In this document: one piece after another, positions 7,211 through 14,838 of the stretch
Layout: the number at the start of each line of letters is the position of its first letter
Numbering within the stretch: the first letter of the stretch is position 1
NCBI GenBank assembly: GCA_023415595.1
Contig: JAEZJW010000166.1
Location: forward strand, 1-25,164
Direction of reading: 5' to 3'
DNA from: Bacillota bacterium
Lineage (GTDB): Bacteria; Bacillota; Clostridia; Lachnospirales; Lachnospiraceae
DNA: 25,164 bases
The notes under the pieces: generated by a model
Database searches by the model: none
Seen by the model: the letters and a program-made list of their open reading frames with translations, nothing else
Told to the model about the DNA's origin: nothing
Translations under genes and position numbers: made by a program

Positions 7211-8992
7211 TCAATTATGTTGCTCCAGGACAGCTGTCTTCGCTTCCTTCACTCTAAGCGAGAGGTTCCTGCCTGCCAGACAGGAATAACTACAGCTGCC
7301 GCAGCTGATACAGGCTTCGGGATGATAACCTGCTGCTTCCTTCTTCTTTCCTGCCTCCACCAGATCAGCAATGCGATTGACTGCGAGCCCGGCAGGGCAA
7401 TTGTCCGCACAGACTCCACAGCCGGAGCATTGGGGAGATTCCTTATACTTCGGGAACGGAGCAGCCACTATAAAGTTCACGTTCCGGTCAACAACCGTCT
7501 CATCCTCTGCCGTATAAGCCTGCATCAATCCCCCTCCGGCAAAAGCAGTACCTGAGCCGGGATAAGCTGCCTGAAGGATCTCATGAACCTTCATGCCAAG
7601 TTTCACCCTGGCAACTCTTGCTTCGGGAATTCTAAGATTAGCCACAGTGAGAAAGCGGGTATCTGCTTTCCTATTCCCCAGGACCGCTTCATAGACGGAA
7701 TACACTGTCTGTACATTCAAGACCAGAACCCCACATTCCGCAGGGATCTGTTCCCGTGACAAATCTTTACGAAGTACCTCTGAGATCAGAAGCTTCTCCG
7801 CACCGGCAGGATACCGGGAGGCTACCTGACAAAGCTTCAGATTCTCAGGCAGCATAATTGTGTCCGGCTCTTTCACCGTAAGAATTACTTCCTTAAATTC
7901 AGCACAGGCCTGGATCAGCTTCATGCCGGACCAGATTGCCTCTGAAAAATTCCTTAGCAGCCATCGGTCATGGAGTAAGCCAGGATCACATTCCACCCCG
8001 TTCAGTATAAAATACTTTTCCTCCGCCTTGGAGTCAATCACCGTCAGCAGCTTCCGGTACGTATCAAAACCCGCACCGCCCATGCCGAACACCTCGGCAG
8101 CCCTGATCCTGTTCAATACCTCCTCAGAGGCAAATTCCTTCTGGCATTGAAGTCTGACAGCTTCACTGGTCAGATCTAAAAGCTGCGAATTCAGTCCGGA
8201 ATGGGTGTAGATTTTGGGAAGCTTCAATTTTGTCAATCTTAGCTGCTCCGGCTCTGCCTTTCCCCTGCCCCTTTCAATCCCATAAGAAAGGAGATTGAAG
8301 GCAAGAATACTTGATACCGCATAAAGCGGCGAACCAAGGAAATACAATCCCGCAAAGCCTGCCAGGAAACCGCCGGTCATACCGATGAAGGGTTCTCTTG
8401 TGATTGTAACAGGATCTGTTACCACAAGACAGGCGAAGAATACGCTTCCGCTGATCAGTATCTCTTTTGGGTTAAAACCATATTGAAGCATGACTGCACC
8501 AGTACCAACCAAATAGCCAATTCCAGTATAAGGTCTGATCAGCAGAAAGGGTAGGCTTAAGATCGCACCCGGTAACAGCAACCAGGAATTAGGGAAAAAC
8601 GGCAGGTTGAAGTGGAACATAAACAGAAGCGGCAGTAAACCGACTAGACCCGGGTTCAGAGGATTCTTACCCGTTCCTCCCCAGACCTGTTTCCCGAATA
8701 TCAACGCAATCAATACTCCGAGCAATCGACCCCATAGAGGCACACCAAAGGTCAGCGCACTAAGGATCCCTGCCGTTACCGCAGCGGAGACCGAGCACCA
8801 TAGCCTTTTAAATCTCAGGATATTAGCTATAACATCCACCAGCATCCCTGCCGAAACCAGCAGCAGAAATACTGCTATTTCAGAGGAAGCTATCCTCCAT
8901 ATAGGAATATGATATGCCACCACTGCCAGGAAAACAGCGGCCATCATGTGTTCATTCGACCATTTCGTCCTTATTAATGGGAAGGTATTCAT
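7211..8992 (-). CDS. RnfD-RnfC fusion: membrane domain joined to NADH/FMN/2x[4Fe-4S] domain
   Basis: 593 residues in one uninterrupted frame. Residues 15-240 contain about eight to ten hydrophobic helices with RnfD/NqrB-family signatures: GGTGKNPLNPGLVG (105-118) and VVTDPVTITREPFIGMTGG (190-208). Residues 250-515 match the RnfC/NuoF-like module: GMGGAGF (303-309, FMN/NADH loop), LNGVECDPG (330-338), RYPAGAEKLLI (393-403) and an SLBB-like GTAFAGGGLM segment. Two ferredoxin clusters follow: C522, C525, C528, C532 and C561, C564, C567, C571. The N-terminal barrel domain of normal RnfC is missing, and the SGATP-type loop holding covalent FMN in RnfD is not visible. No rnfA, B, E or G is nearby. 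Predicted role: NADH-linked electron transfer at the membrane, probably with the CooS-like protein. The ATG overlaps the preceding stop (TAATG), indicating translational coupling. Confidence 0.93.
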   Translation of the reverse strand: MNTFPLIRTKWSNEHMMAAVFLAVVAYHIPIWRIASSEIAVFLLLVSAGMLVDVIANILRFKRLWCSVSAAVTAGILSALTFGVPLWGRLLGVLIALIFGKQVWGGTGKNPLNPGLVGLLPLLFMFHFNLPFFPNSWLLLPGAILSLPFLLIRPYTGIGYLVGTGAVMLQYGFNPKEILISGSVFFACLVVTDPVTITREPFIGMTGGFLAGFAGLYFLGSPLYAVSSILAFNLLSYGIERGRGKAEPEQLRLTKLKLPKIYTHSGLNSQLLDLTSEAVRLQCQKEFASEEVLNRIRAAEVFGMGGAGFDTYRKLLTVIDSKAEEKYFILNGVECDPGLLHDRWLLRNFSEAIWSGMKLIQACAEFKEVILTVKEPDTIMLPENLKLCQVASRYPAGAEKLLISEVLRKDLSREQIPAECGVLVLNVQTVYSVYEAVLGNRKADTRFLTVANLRIPEARVARVKLGMKVHEILQAAYPGSGTAFAGGGLMQAYTAEDETVVDRNVNFIVAAPFPKYKESPQCSGCGVCADNCPAGLAVNRIADLVEAGKKKEAAGYHPEACISCGSCSYSCLAGRNLSLRVKEAKTAVLEQHN

Positions 8993-9417
8993 TATTTTAC
9001 TCCGGCGAGCAGACCGTGGAATTTATGAAGGCCCTTACCATAAATCATCATCGGGCAGCCTGCAGCCATCTCTATTCCGTTTTTCTCACATAATTCTCTT
9101 GTTTCTTCGTCTGCACTCTTTGCATTATAGAACAGTATCCTCTTCACACCCTGATCGGCCAGCATACGTACTGCTTTCGCCGTATTATCCTTATTCAGCA
9201 GGAGAAAAGCACTCTTCGGCATAACAGGGAGCTCGCTAAACTTCCGGTATACCTTAATATCGTAGGAAGCACTTTCCTTCGTGTTAAATGGATAAACCTT
9301 AAAGCCATGGTTCGTTAATGCCTGATATATGCTGTTACTGTATGCCTTATTTCTCGATGAATAGCCCACAAAGAGTACCTCGTTGTCTTTAAGAAAATCC
9401 TTGGATAATTTATTCAT
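8992..9417 (-). CDS. CoA-binding (YccU-type) Rossmann protein
   Basis: 141 residues. A single CoA_binding_2-type domain: VLFVGYSSRNKAYSNSIYQA (14-33) is the nucleotide loop, with HGFKVYPFN after it. Later strands include SAFLLLN and GVKRILFYN, and the C-terminal GIEMAAGCPMMIYG matches the family's usual Cys/Pro-containing end. Members bind CoA or nucleotides; cellular roles are mostly unknown. It is the first gene of the redox unit, starting at ATG 9417 behind SD GGAGGG, and its stop overlaps the start of the RnfD-RnfC gene by 1 nt. It may regulate or support the downstream redox proteins (inference only). Confidence 0.9.
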   Translation of the reverse strand: MNKLSKDFLKDNEVLFVGYSSRNKAYSNSIYQALTNHGFKVYPFNTKESASYDIKVYRKFSELPVMPKSAFLLLNKDNTAKAVRMLADQGVKRILFYNAKSADEETRELCEKNGIEMAAGCPMMIYGKGLHKFHGLLAGVK

Positions 9418-9450
9418 AACATTCCCTCCTATAAGAATTTGTTAACTGAT

Positions 9451-9479
9451 ATTATACAATAATTTCCCCTACTTGTCTA
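9451..9479 (-). promoter_or_regulatory. Strong SigA-type promoter of the CoA-binding/RnfDC/cooS-like unit
   Basis: Minus strand: -35 TAGACA (9474-9479), 17-nt spacer, -10 TATAAT (9451-9456), 34 nt before the first ATG. A TTAACAA sequence (9439-9445, minus) lies between -10 and SD. It equals a Rex half-site, but no correctly spaced partner is present. Confidence 0.75.
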
Positions 9480-9550
9480 ATATTTCCATGCCCCTCGGAA
9501 TGCTATCTTTAAACATATAAAACCCGTTTTCATCCCCGGTACTTCTCTCT

Positions 9551-9590
9551 GCATAAGCCAAAAGATGCAACGTGCGCCCGTCAGGCGCAC
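9551..9590. repeat. Two small hairpins next to a terminator
   Basis: GTGCGCC (9572-9578) pairs with GGCGCAC (9584-9590) around a 5-nt loop. Beside it TGCAT (9550-9554) can pair with ATGCA (9565-9569). The 9-mer aagccaaaa occurs at about 9555 and again within the large terminator stem. On the minus strand these follow the terminator at 9598-9639. Confidence 0.4.
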
Positions 9591-9593
9591 ACT

Positions 9594-9639
9594 GAAAAGG
9601 CGGTTAAGCCAAAACCGTCTTGTTTTGGCTTAACCGCCT
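9594..9639 (-). terminator. Terminator, perfect 17-bp stem
   Basis: AGGCGGTTAAGCCAAAA (9598-9614) and its exact reverse complement (9623-9639) flank an 8-nt loop. On the minus strand the stem is followed by TTTTC, fitting termination of the GNAT-like gene that ends at 9681. The plus strand shows no U-tract. Confidence 0.7.
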
Positions 9640-9680
9640 GTTGATCCAATATTATTTATGTTCTTCTATTCACTGAACGC

Positions 9681-10802
9681 TTATAGCTGCTTGATCCAGC
9701 AACGTCTGCGCTTATGCTGTTCTGTTTCATAATGCTTCCATAGAGACTGTACCTGGGAATTATGCTCCAGCTCGGGTCCGGTCTCTGCGTATTTGATTCC
9801 GTTTGCTCTTGCGGTTTCCGTCATAGAATTAAGCAATACCGCTGTCAAGCCCTTATTCTGCATCCTTGATACTACGCCGACCAGATACAGGTCGAGAACC
9901 TCTGCCTTCGCATGGGGAGCCCGGAGCATCCGATACCATCCGAAAGGTAACAACCTGCCTTTACTCTTCTTCGCTGCCCTGTTCATGGAGGGCATCGCCA
10001 GACCAAAGCCGATCAGATTCTTATCCTCATCCTCCAGAAGCTTAACATACGCCGGATTAATGAGCAGTATAAACTGATTGTAATATTTATCGATCTGGGC
10101 ATCTGACAATTCTACGGTCCCATATAAATTCTGGTAGCATTCATTTAATAGGTTCAAAACCTTTGATATGTAAGGCTTAATCTCCTCCCGGCTCTTCGGC
10201 TCCACCAGGGTAATATGAAATTTCCGCAGGACCGCCTCGGATAAAGCATTCAGCTTATTATTTACCGTTTCCGGAAGCTTCACCTTATATTCCAGCCAAT
10301 CCACATCCTTGACAAATCCCAGTTCTGTCAAATGCTCCACATAATAAGGATGGTTATAGATCGTGATGAACATTCCCTCCTGATCGAAGCCTTCGATCAG
10401 CATACCCTCCTGATCCATGTCACTGAAGCCGATCGGGCCATGAATCTCTGTCAGTCCTTCCGTTCGTCCCCAATCCTCCACCGCCTTAAATAATGCTGCA
10501 GATACTTCCTTGTCATCAATAAAGTCCACCCGTGAGAAACGGATTCTACTTGTATTCCATTTCTGATTAGCTGCATGACTGATGATACCGGCAATTCTTC
10601 CGACGCATCTTCCGTCCTTATAAGCCAGAAACTGTCTTGAGCTGCAATATCCATAGGCCGGATTCTTCTTCGGATTGAAGTTATTTAATTCATCCGAAAT
10701 CATATCAGGTATTGCCTGAGGTACCTCCCTATACATTCTTTCATGAAAAGAAGCAAAAATCCTTCGGTCCTTCCTAGAAGTAACTTCTCTGATTTCAACC
10801 AT
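9681..10802 (-). CDS. GNAT-like acyltransferase-fold protein (conserved, uncharacterised)
   Basis: 373 residues from ATG 10802 (SD GGAGGG 7 nt before); the upstream ATG at 10820 has no SD. The sequence belongs to a conserved family of about 370-residue double-GNAT-like proteins marked by GPIGFSDMDQEGMLIEGFD and a following HPYYVEHLTELGF. The C-terminal part has YLVGVVSRMQNKGLTAVLLN, an acetyl-CoA-loop-like stretch (R-x-x-N-K-G-L), and ends ETGPELEHNSQVQSLWKHYE. There is no signal peptide. It likely acts on a cytoplasmic or lipid acceptor, but no substrate can be named. It lies in its own unit between the DUF1330 remnant and the hairpin terminator. Confidence 0.85.
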   Translation of the reverse strand: MVEIREVTSRKDRRIFASFHERMYREVPQAIPDMISDELNNFNPKKNPAYGYCSSRQFLAYKDGRCVGRIAGIISHAANQKWNTSRIRFSRVDFIDDKEVSAALFKAVEDWGRTEGLTEIHGPIGFSDMDQEGMLIEGFDQEGMFITIYNHPYYVEHLTELGFVKDVDWLEYKVKLPETVNNKLNALSEAVLRKFHITLVEPKSREEIKPYISKVLNLLNECYQNLYGTVELSDAQIDKYYNQFILLINPAYVKLLEDEDKNLIGFGLAMPSMNRAAKKSKGRLLPFGWYRMLRAPHAKAEVLDLYLVGVVSRMQNKGLTAVLLNSMTETARANGIKYAETGPELEHNSQVQSLWKHYETEQHKRRRCWIKQL

Positions 10803-10867
10803 GCTGCACCCTCCACCCATATACCCATATCCTTAAGCCACCTGTCTTCGGTTCAAGAATCGTGGTA

Positions 10868-10895
10868 TTTTATACCTATATTCTAGGGTATAAAA
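10868..10895. promoter_or_regulatory. Candidate operator/promoter region of the GNAT-like gene
   Basis: TTTTATACC (10868-10876) and GGTATAAAA (10887-10895) form a 9-bp inverted repeat with a 10-nt gap, 65 nt upstream of the start codon. The minus-strand TAGAAT (-10 like) lies in the gap, with TTGCTT 17 nt upstream. A regulated promoter is plausible but weakly supported. Confidence 0.3.
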
Positions 10896-10931
10896 CAGTA
10901 GAAAGCAATCATTTTGTAAAACAAAAGCATT

Positions 10932-11063
10932 TTATGTCGTTAAACCTCTTACCATCAGAGTATTACACTCAGCGGACCTCAGTCTGTATTCCAGGATTGT
11001 CCGGTATTCAGGTGAGTCATACCACCGCTTCAGTTCTGCTTCCTCCGGAAATTCAGTACCGAA
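10932..11063 (-). pseudogene. DUF1330-family gene remnant (C-terminal part only)
   Basis: The minus strand encodes 43 codons ending in TAA that match the C-terminal half of DUF1330 proteins: EFPEEAELKRWYDSPEY followed by RTILEYRLRSAECNTLMVRG. The WYDSPEY motif is the family hallmark. The frame is closed by TGA just upstream (11064-11066) and has no start codon or SD. The N-terminal half (about 50 residues) is absent, since the metF stop codon is only about 20 nt further upstream. It is therefore a truncated, decaying gene. Confidence 0.75.
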
Positions 11064-11082
11064 TCAGTAGGATGCATTGTAC

Positions 11083-11949
11083 TTATACCTGTATCATACC
11101 CGAGATACTTTCACTGATTTTTCTGGCGATATATGGGTTATTCATCGTATAGAGATGGATGCCCTCCACCCCCTGGGAGATCAGATCCACAATCTGGTCG
11201 ATTGCATAAGCAATACCTGCATCCCGTAAAGCTTCCGGGGAATGCTCAAAGCGCTGCATCATCTTCGCAAATTTAGATGGCAGGCTGGCTCCGCACAGGG
11301 TGACCATCCGCTCAATCTGGGCTTTATTCGTAACCGGCATAATACCCGCCTCTATGGGAACTGTAATTCCTGCCTCTCTGGCCCGGTCGATAAAGGAATA
11401 AAAATAGGAATTATCAAAAAACAGCTGTGAGATCAGATGCTCTACTCCCGCATCCACCTTTTTCTTCAGGTTCAGGATGTCCTCCTCTAAACTTAAGGCA
11501 TTGATATGCCCCTCAGGATAGCAGGCTCCGGAGAGATGAAAGCCTCCCCTATCCCTGATGAATTCCACCAGTTCACAGGCATACATAAATTCATTTTTCG
11601 GTGTAATATTCGGATTAATGTCCCCGCGTAAAGCGAGGATGTTCTCTATCCCGCTATTCTCCAGTCGGTCAAGCACCTGAGAGATCTCCTGCTTCCTATC
11701 GTTCACACAGGTTAAGTGAGCAAGGGGCTCTATTCCATACTGATGCTTTATCGCGTGAGCAATATCGCTGGTGGCAGTATCCCCGGCATTTCCTCCTGCT
11801 CCATAGGTGACACTGATAAAATCAGGCTTCAGCCCCTTCAGCTCCTCTAAAGTATTGTATATGGTCTCAATCGGACTGGTCTTCTTTGGCGGAAACACCT
11901 CGAAGGACAGAACTGTCTTTTTCCGTTCGAATAAGGATGAAATGCGCAT
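11083..11949 (-). CDS. metF: 5,10-methylenetetrahydrofolate reductase
   Basis: 288 residues from ATG 11949; the in-frame GTG at 11961 touches the SD GGGAG and cannot use it. This FAD-dependent TIM-barrel enzyme reduces methylene-THF to methyl-THF for methionine synthesis. Motifs: SFEVFPPK with the catalytic Glu at 17, SVTYGAGG (46-53), HLTCVN, NILALRGD, ACYPEGH, ISQLFFDN, PIEAGIMPV and C-terminal GIHLYTMNNP. Length is normal. The gene stands alone with its own promoter and has no metV, acs or fhs neighbours, so a biosynthetic role is more likely than an acetogenic one. Confidence 0.96.
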   Translation of the reverse strand: MRISSLFERKKTVLSFEVFPPKKTSPIETIYNTLEELKGLKPDFISVTYGAGGNAGDTATSDIAHAIKHQYGIEPLAHLTCVNDRKQEISQVLDRLENSGIENILALRGDINPNITPKNEFMYACELVEFIRDRGGFHLSGACYPEGHINALSLEEDILNLKKKVDAGVEHLISQLFFDNSYFYSFIDRAREAGITVPIEAGIMPVTNKAQIERMVTLCGASLPSKFAKMMQRFEHSPEALRDAGIAYAIDQIVDLISQGVEGIHLYTMNNPYIARKISESISGMIQV

Positions 11950-11981
11950 CCGAGCCGTCACTCCCTTTTACATTTTTTATT

Positions 11982-12010
11982 ATTGTAAGTGCTGAACCAA
12001 AAACTGTCAA
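11982..12010 (-). promoter_or_regulatory. SigA-type promoter of metF
   Basis: Minus strand: perfect -35 TTGACA (12005-12010), 17-nt spacer, -10 TACAAT (11982-11987), 33 nt before the chosen ATG. No S-box or T-box leader fits in the short 5' UTR. Confidence 0.75.
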
Positions 12011-12082
12011 CTGGAAGAACACGCCTCATAGACAATTGCCTGAATTCTTCCTTAGAAAAAGTATATTTTCAAAAAATATTGC

Positions 12083-12111
12083 TTGCGCCTCAGATTCATC
12101 TATGCTATACT
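12083..12111 (+). promoter_or_regulatory. Candidate promoter of the ABC exporter operon
   Basis: TTGCGC (12083-12088), 17-nt spacer, TATACT (12106-12111). The -10 is good, the -35 only half matches. The leader to the GTG start is about 55 nt. Confidence 0.5.
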
Positions 12112-12124
12112 ATTCCGAAATTTA

Positions 12125-12154
12125 CCCTCTAAGGGAGAATTTCCCAGAGAGGGG
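12125..12154 (+). other. Leader stem-loop of ABC exporter mRNA
   Basis: CCCTCT-aa-GGGA, 5-nt loop, TCCC-ag-AGAGGG forms a two-part stem with a symmetric 2x2 purine internal loop, ending about 7 nt before the SD GGGGAGG. It lacks a U-tract. It could affect translation initiation (inference). Confidence 0.35.
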
Positions 12155-12171
12155 ATCGGGGAGGAACGAAA

Positions 12172-13152
12172 GTGGAAGCGATCAAGGTAACCAATTTGTC
12201 TAAGAAGTTCAGGGTAAAGGTAAAAGATAAGGGGCTGAAGGGAAGCTTAATATCCATATTCCATCCAAGGTATAAGGAAATTACAGCTGTGGACCATATC
12301 AGTTTCTCTGTCCAGAAGGGGGAAATCCTTGCCTTCATCGGACCGAATGGGGCAGGAAAAAGTACCACCATTAAAATGCTGACCGGTATCCTGTATCCAA
12401 ATGCCGGGGAGGTATCCGTACTTGGCATCAGCCCGACAGACCACAGGAAGAAGTTGGCCTATCAGATAGGGACTGTATTCGGTCAGAAGGAACAGCTATG
12501 GACCCATCTGACTCCCTATGATAACTTCAAATTCTTCGGAGCCATCTATGACCTTCCTGACCATAAGATTGAGGAGAGAATTGAGAACCTGACATCGATA
12601 TTCGAACTGGAGGAAATTATGAATACTCCGGTTCGTAATCTTTCTCTGGGGCAGAGAATCCGCTGTGAAATCGCAGCTTCCCTAATCCATGAGCCGGAGG
12701 TTCTGTTTCTGGATGAACCGACCATAGGGTTGGATCCGGTGGTAAAAGAAAACATAAGAACGCTGATTAAAAAGATGAATAAGGAATTTCAGACTACGGT
12801 ATTTCTGACCAGCCATGATGTCGGGGATATCGAGAAGCTGTGTAAGAGAATCATCATCGTTAACCACGGTAAAATTGTCATGGACGATTCGATGGAAAAT
12901 CTGAAATACCACTACCTGAACAAGAAGCTGGTAGAAGTTAAATTGAAGGAGCCCATGGATCTGACCGGGGAGGATGGAATTACTATAGTAAAGAGCAAGG
13001 GTAGTAATCTGAAGCTGGAAGTGGATATCACGAAGAAAAGTATCAGTGATGCGATGAAGTTGATTGAAGCAGATCAAATTATTGACATCAATATCTCGAA
13101 TGTCCCTCTGGAGAACATCATTACTGAGATTTATAAGGAAGGGAGGTGTTAA
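12172..13152 (+). CDS. ABC exporter ATP-binding protein (COG4586 type)
   Basis: 326 residues, GTG start at 12172 behind SD GGAGG 7 nt upstream. All ABC motifs are present: Walker A GPNGAGKST (57-65), Q-loop Q105, signature LSLGQR (157-162), Walker B VLFLDEP (177-183) and H-loop H215. The extended N-terminus before the first strand and the C-terminal 90-residue extension are typical of the COG4586 ATPases that pair with COG4587/COG3694 permeases. A cyanobacterial member of this class exports viologens; substrate here is unknown. First gene of a three-gene operon. Confidence 0.93.
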   Translation: MEAIKVTNLSKKFRVKVKDKGLKGSLISIFHPRYKEITAVDHISFSVQKGEILAFIGPNGAGKSTTIKMLTGILYPNAGEVSVLGISPTDHRKKLAYQIGTVFGQKEQLWTHLTPYDNFKFFGAIYDLPDHKIEERIENLTSIFELEEIMNTPVRNLSLGQRIRCEIAASLIHEPEVLFLDEPTIGLDPVVKENIRTLIKKMNKEFQTTVFLTSHDVGDIEKLCKRIIIVNHGKIVMDDSMENLKYHYLNKKLVEVKLKEPMDLTGEDGITIVKSKGSNLKLEVDITKKSISDAMKLIEADQIIDINISNVPLENIITEIYKEGRC

Positions 13153-13157
13153 TCACA

Positions 13158-13949
13158 ATGAGGAAATATCTCTTTGTTTTTAAAACCACTCTGATGGAGA
13201 GCCTGCAGTATGTATTGAATATTATTATGGGTTATCTGATGTTCTTTGTTGTTCTCTTCGTATTCCTGAACCTGTGGCAATATGTCTATTCCGACCCGGA
13301 ACAGCTGATCAATGGTTATTCCATGAAGCAGATGATCTGGTATGTGATCCTGACCGAAACCGTATGGTTCGGAACGAGGAATAACGCAATTACTTCGCAG
13401 ATCAGCAATGATATCAAGAGCGGATCGATTGCCTATGTCATCAATAAGCCCTATCATTATATCCTGTATATGATTACGAGGAACCTCGGAGAAATCATGA
13501 TCAAGTTCTTCCTTTATCTCGGAGCCGGATTGCTGATCGGAACTCTGTACATCGGAAGCCTGCCGGACTTTTCTCTTAATTTTCTGCCCCTGATCAGTTT
13601 CGTATTTCTGGCCGGTACACTGATTAATATTTTCCTGACGATGAGCATTTCGGTTCTATCCTTCTGGATCGAGGATGCAACACCACTCCATTGGATTTAT
13701 ACCAAAATGATACTGGTCCTGGGTATCCTGTTCCCGGTGGAGATGTTTCCTGCCTGGGCACAGCCGGTCATCAGATGTACCCCGATTTACGTCTTTACTT
13801 ACGGTCCTGCTAAGCTGGTCATAGATTTTAACATGTCAATGTTTCTGCAGGTACTACTGGCACAAGGAATTTATTTAGTCTTATCGTTCCTGTTATTGAT
13901 GGGACTTTATCGGAGAGGAGTGAAGAAGATCAATGTTAACGGGGGTTAA
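13158..13949 (+). CDS. ABC-2 type exporter permease 1
   Basis: 263 residues with about six hydrophobic helices (near 15-40, 58-75, 105-130, 140-170, 183-205, 230-255). The ATG at 13158 is preferred over the in-frame GTG at 13146, because SD GGGAGGTG lies 9 nt before it and overlaps that GTG. The sequence matches the uncharacterised ABC-2 permeases found with COG4586 ATPases; features include the SGSIAYVINKPYHY coupling-helix-like segment after helix 2. It is 5 nt downstream of the ATPase stop and overlaps the next gene by 17 nt. Confidence 0.9.
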   Translation: MRKYLFVFKTTLMESLQYVLNIIMGYLMFFVVLFVFLNLWQYVYSDPEQLINGYSMKQMIWYVILTETVWFGTRNNAITSQISNDIKSGSIAYVINKPYHYILYMITRNLGEIMIKFFLYLGAGLLIGTLYIGSLPDFSLNFLPLISFVFLAGTLINIFLTMSISVLSFWIEDATPLHWIYTKMILVLGILFPVEMFPAWAQPVIRCTPIYVFTYGPAKLVIDFNMSMFLQVLLAQGIYLVLSFLLLMGLYRRGVKKINVNGG

Positions 13950-14727
13950 GAATCAAACCAGAGTATTATTACTGTCAGTAAAATATAATATTATGAGAGA
14001 AATGACCAACCATGTCACCTTCCTGATGAATGTCCTGTTTATGGTCTTAAATAATGCGACCTTTATCATCCAGTGGGTCATTCTGTTCCAATTAAAAGAG
14101 GATATCGGCGGATATGGTTTTCGCGAGGTTCTGACCCTGTGGGGTTTGGCTGCCAGTACCTTCGGACTATCCCATATCTTCTTCCATCGGGTCTACGAAC
14201 TGCCCGAGCTGATTATGAACGGAAAATTGGATGCCTTTCTGGTACAACCGAAAAATGTTCTGCTGGGGGTAATCTCCTCAGGAACCAATTCCTCTGCGAT
14301 CGGGGATCTGATCTACGGCTTTCTGGTTCTCTGTATCTTTAATTTCAGCCTTTCCGGCTTGCTCGTCTTTACGATCATGTCCGTACTTGGTGCTATTATC
14401 ATGACGGCCTTTGCAGTTATCGTCGGAAGCATCTCCTTCTGGATCGTAAGAGGTGATATGGTGGCAAACAATCTAAACTCTGCTGTCATTCATTTTTCTA
14501 CCTACCCTGACGGAATCTTCAAGAACGGTGTAAGATTGATCCTATATACCCTGATTCCAGTTGGTCTGATCAATTATCTGCCCCTGAAGGTAATCCTACA
14601 CTTCCATCCGGTGCAGGGGCTAATTGTATTAGGTACCACAGTGGTCATGGTGCTTCTAGCCTTCGCCATCTTTTATCGGGGACTGAAACGCTACTCCTCC
14701 AGCAGTCTGATGATCGCAAGGATCTAG
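13933..14727 (+). CDS. ABC-2 type exporter permease 2 (PF06182-like)
   Basis: 264 residues, about six membrane helices. It carries MNGKLDAFLVQPKNVL after helix 2, the counterpart of the coupling segment in permease 1, and FSTYPDGIFKNGVRLILYTLIPVGLINYLP, characteristic of the COG3694/ABC2_membrane_6 family. It starts at ATG 13933 inside the end of permease 1 (17-nt overlap), with GAGGAG upstream, so translation is coupled. The two permeases probably form the heterodimeric membrane part of one exporter. The operon ends at the convergent terminator at 14788. Confidence 0.9.
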   Translation: MLTGVKNQTRVLLLSVKYNIMREMTNHVTFLMNVLFMVLNNATFIIQWVILFQLKEDIGGYGFREVLTLWGLAASTFGLSHIFFHRVYELPELIMNGKLDAFLVQPKNVLLGVISSGTNSSAIGDLIYGFLVLCIFNFSLSGLLVFTIMSVLGAIIMTAFAVIVGSISFWIVRGDMVANNLNSAVIHFSTYPDGIFKNGVRLILYTLIPVGLINYLPLKVILHFHPVQGLIVLGTTVVMVLLAFAIFYRGLKRYSSSSLMIARI

Positions 14728-14783
14728 TTCAGCCCATGATGATATTCCTTCAATTCAGCTTTCACATATATAATCCTAGTCAG

Positions 14784-14825
14784 TGAAAAATTCCCTCCGG
14801 CAGGTCCTGCTGATTGAGGGAATTT
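14784..14825. terminator. Shared terminator between convergent units
   Basis: AAATTCCCTC (14788-14797) pairs with GAGGGAATTT (14816-14825); an inner GCAGG/CCTGC can extend it. On the minus strand the stem runs into TTTTT, ending the small-protein unit. On the plus strand the weaker TTTCTC follows, ending the exporter operon. Confidence 0.8.
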
Positions 14826-14838
14826 CTCATTGCATTGA

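Noticed and set aside
9439..9459. Rex (NADH/NAD sensor) site at the redox-unit promoter
   Set aside because: One TTAACAA half-site is perfect, but the other half is degenerate and the spacing is 7 instead of 4.
10862..11152. 96-residue plus-strand ORF
   Set aside because: It overlaps the antisense of metF and the DUF1330 remnant and has no convincing SD.
5155..11949. metF plus cooS read as a Wood-Ljungdahl gene cluster
   Set aside because: The genes are in separate units with a GNAT-like gene between them. acsB/C/D/E, fhs, folD, metV, cooC and cooF are absent, and the CooS active site is not canonical.
12105..12120. BlaI site at the ABC exporter promoter
   Set aside because: It shares only the 10-mer CTATACTATT with the operator and has no dyad.
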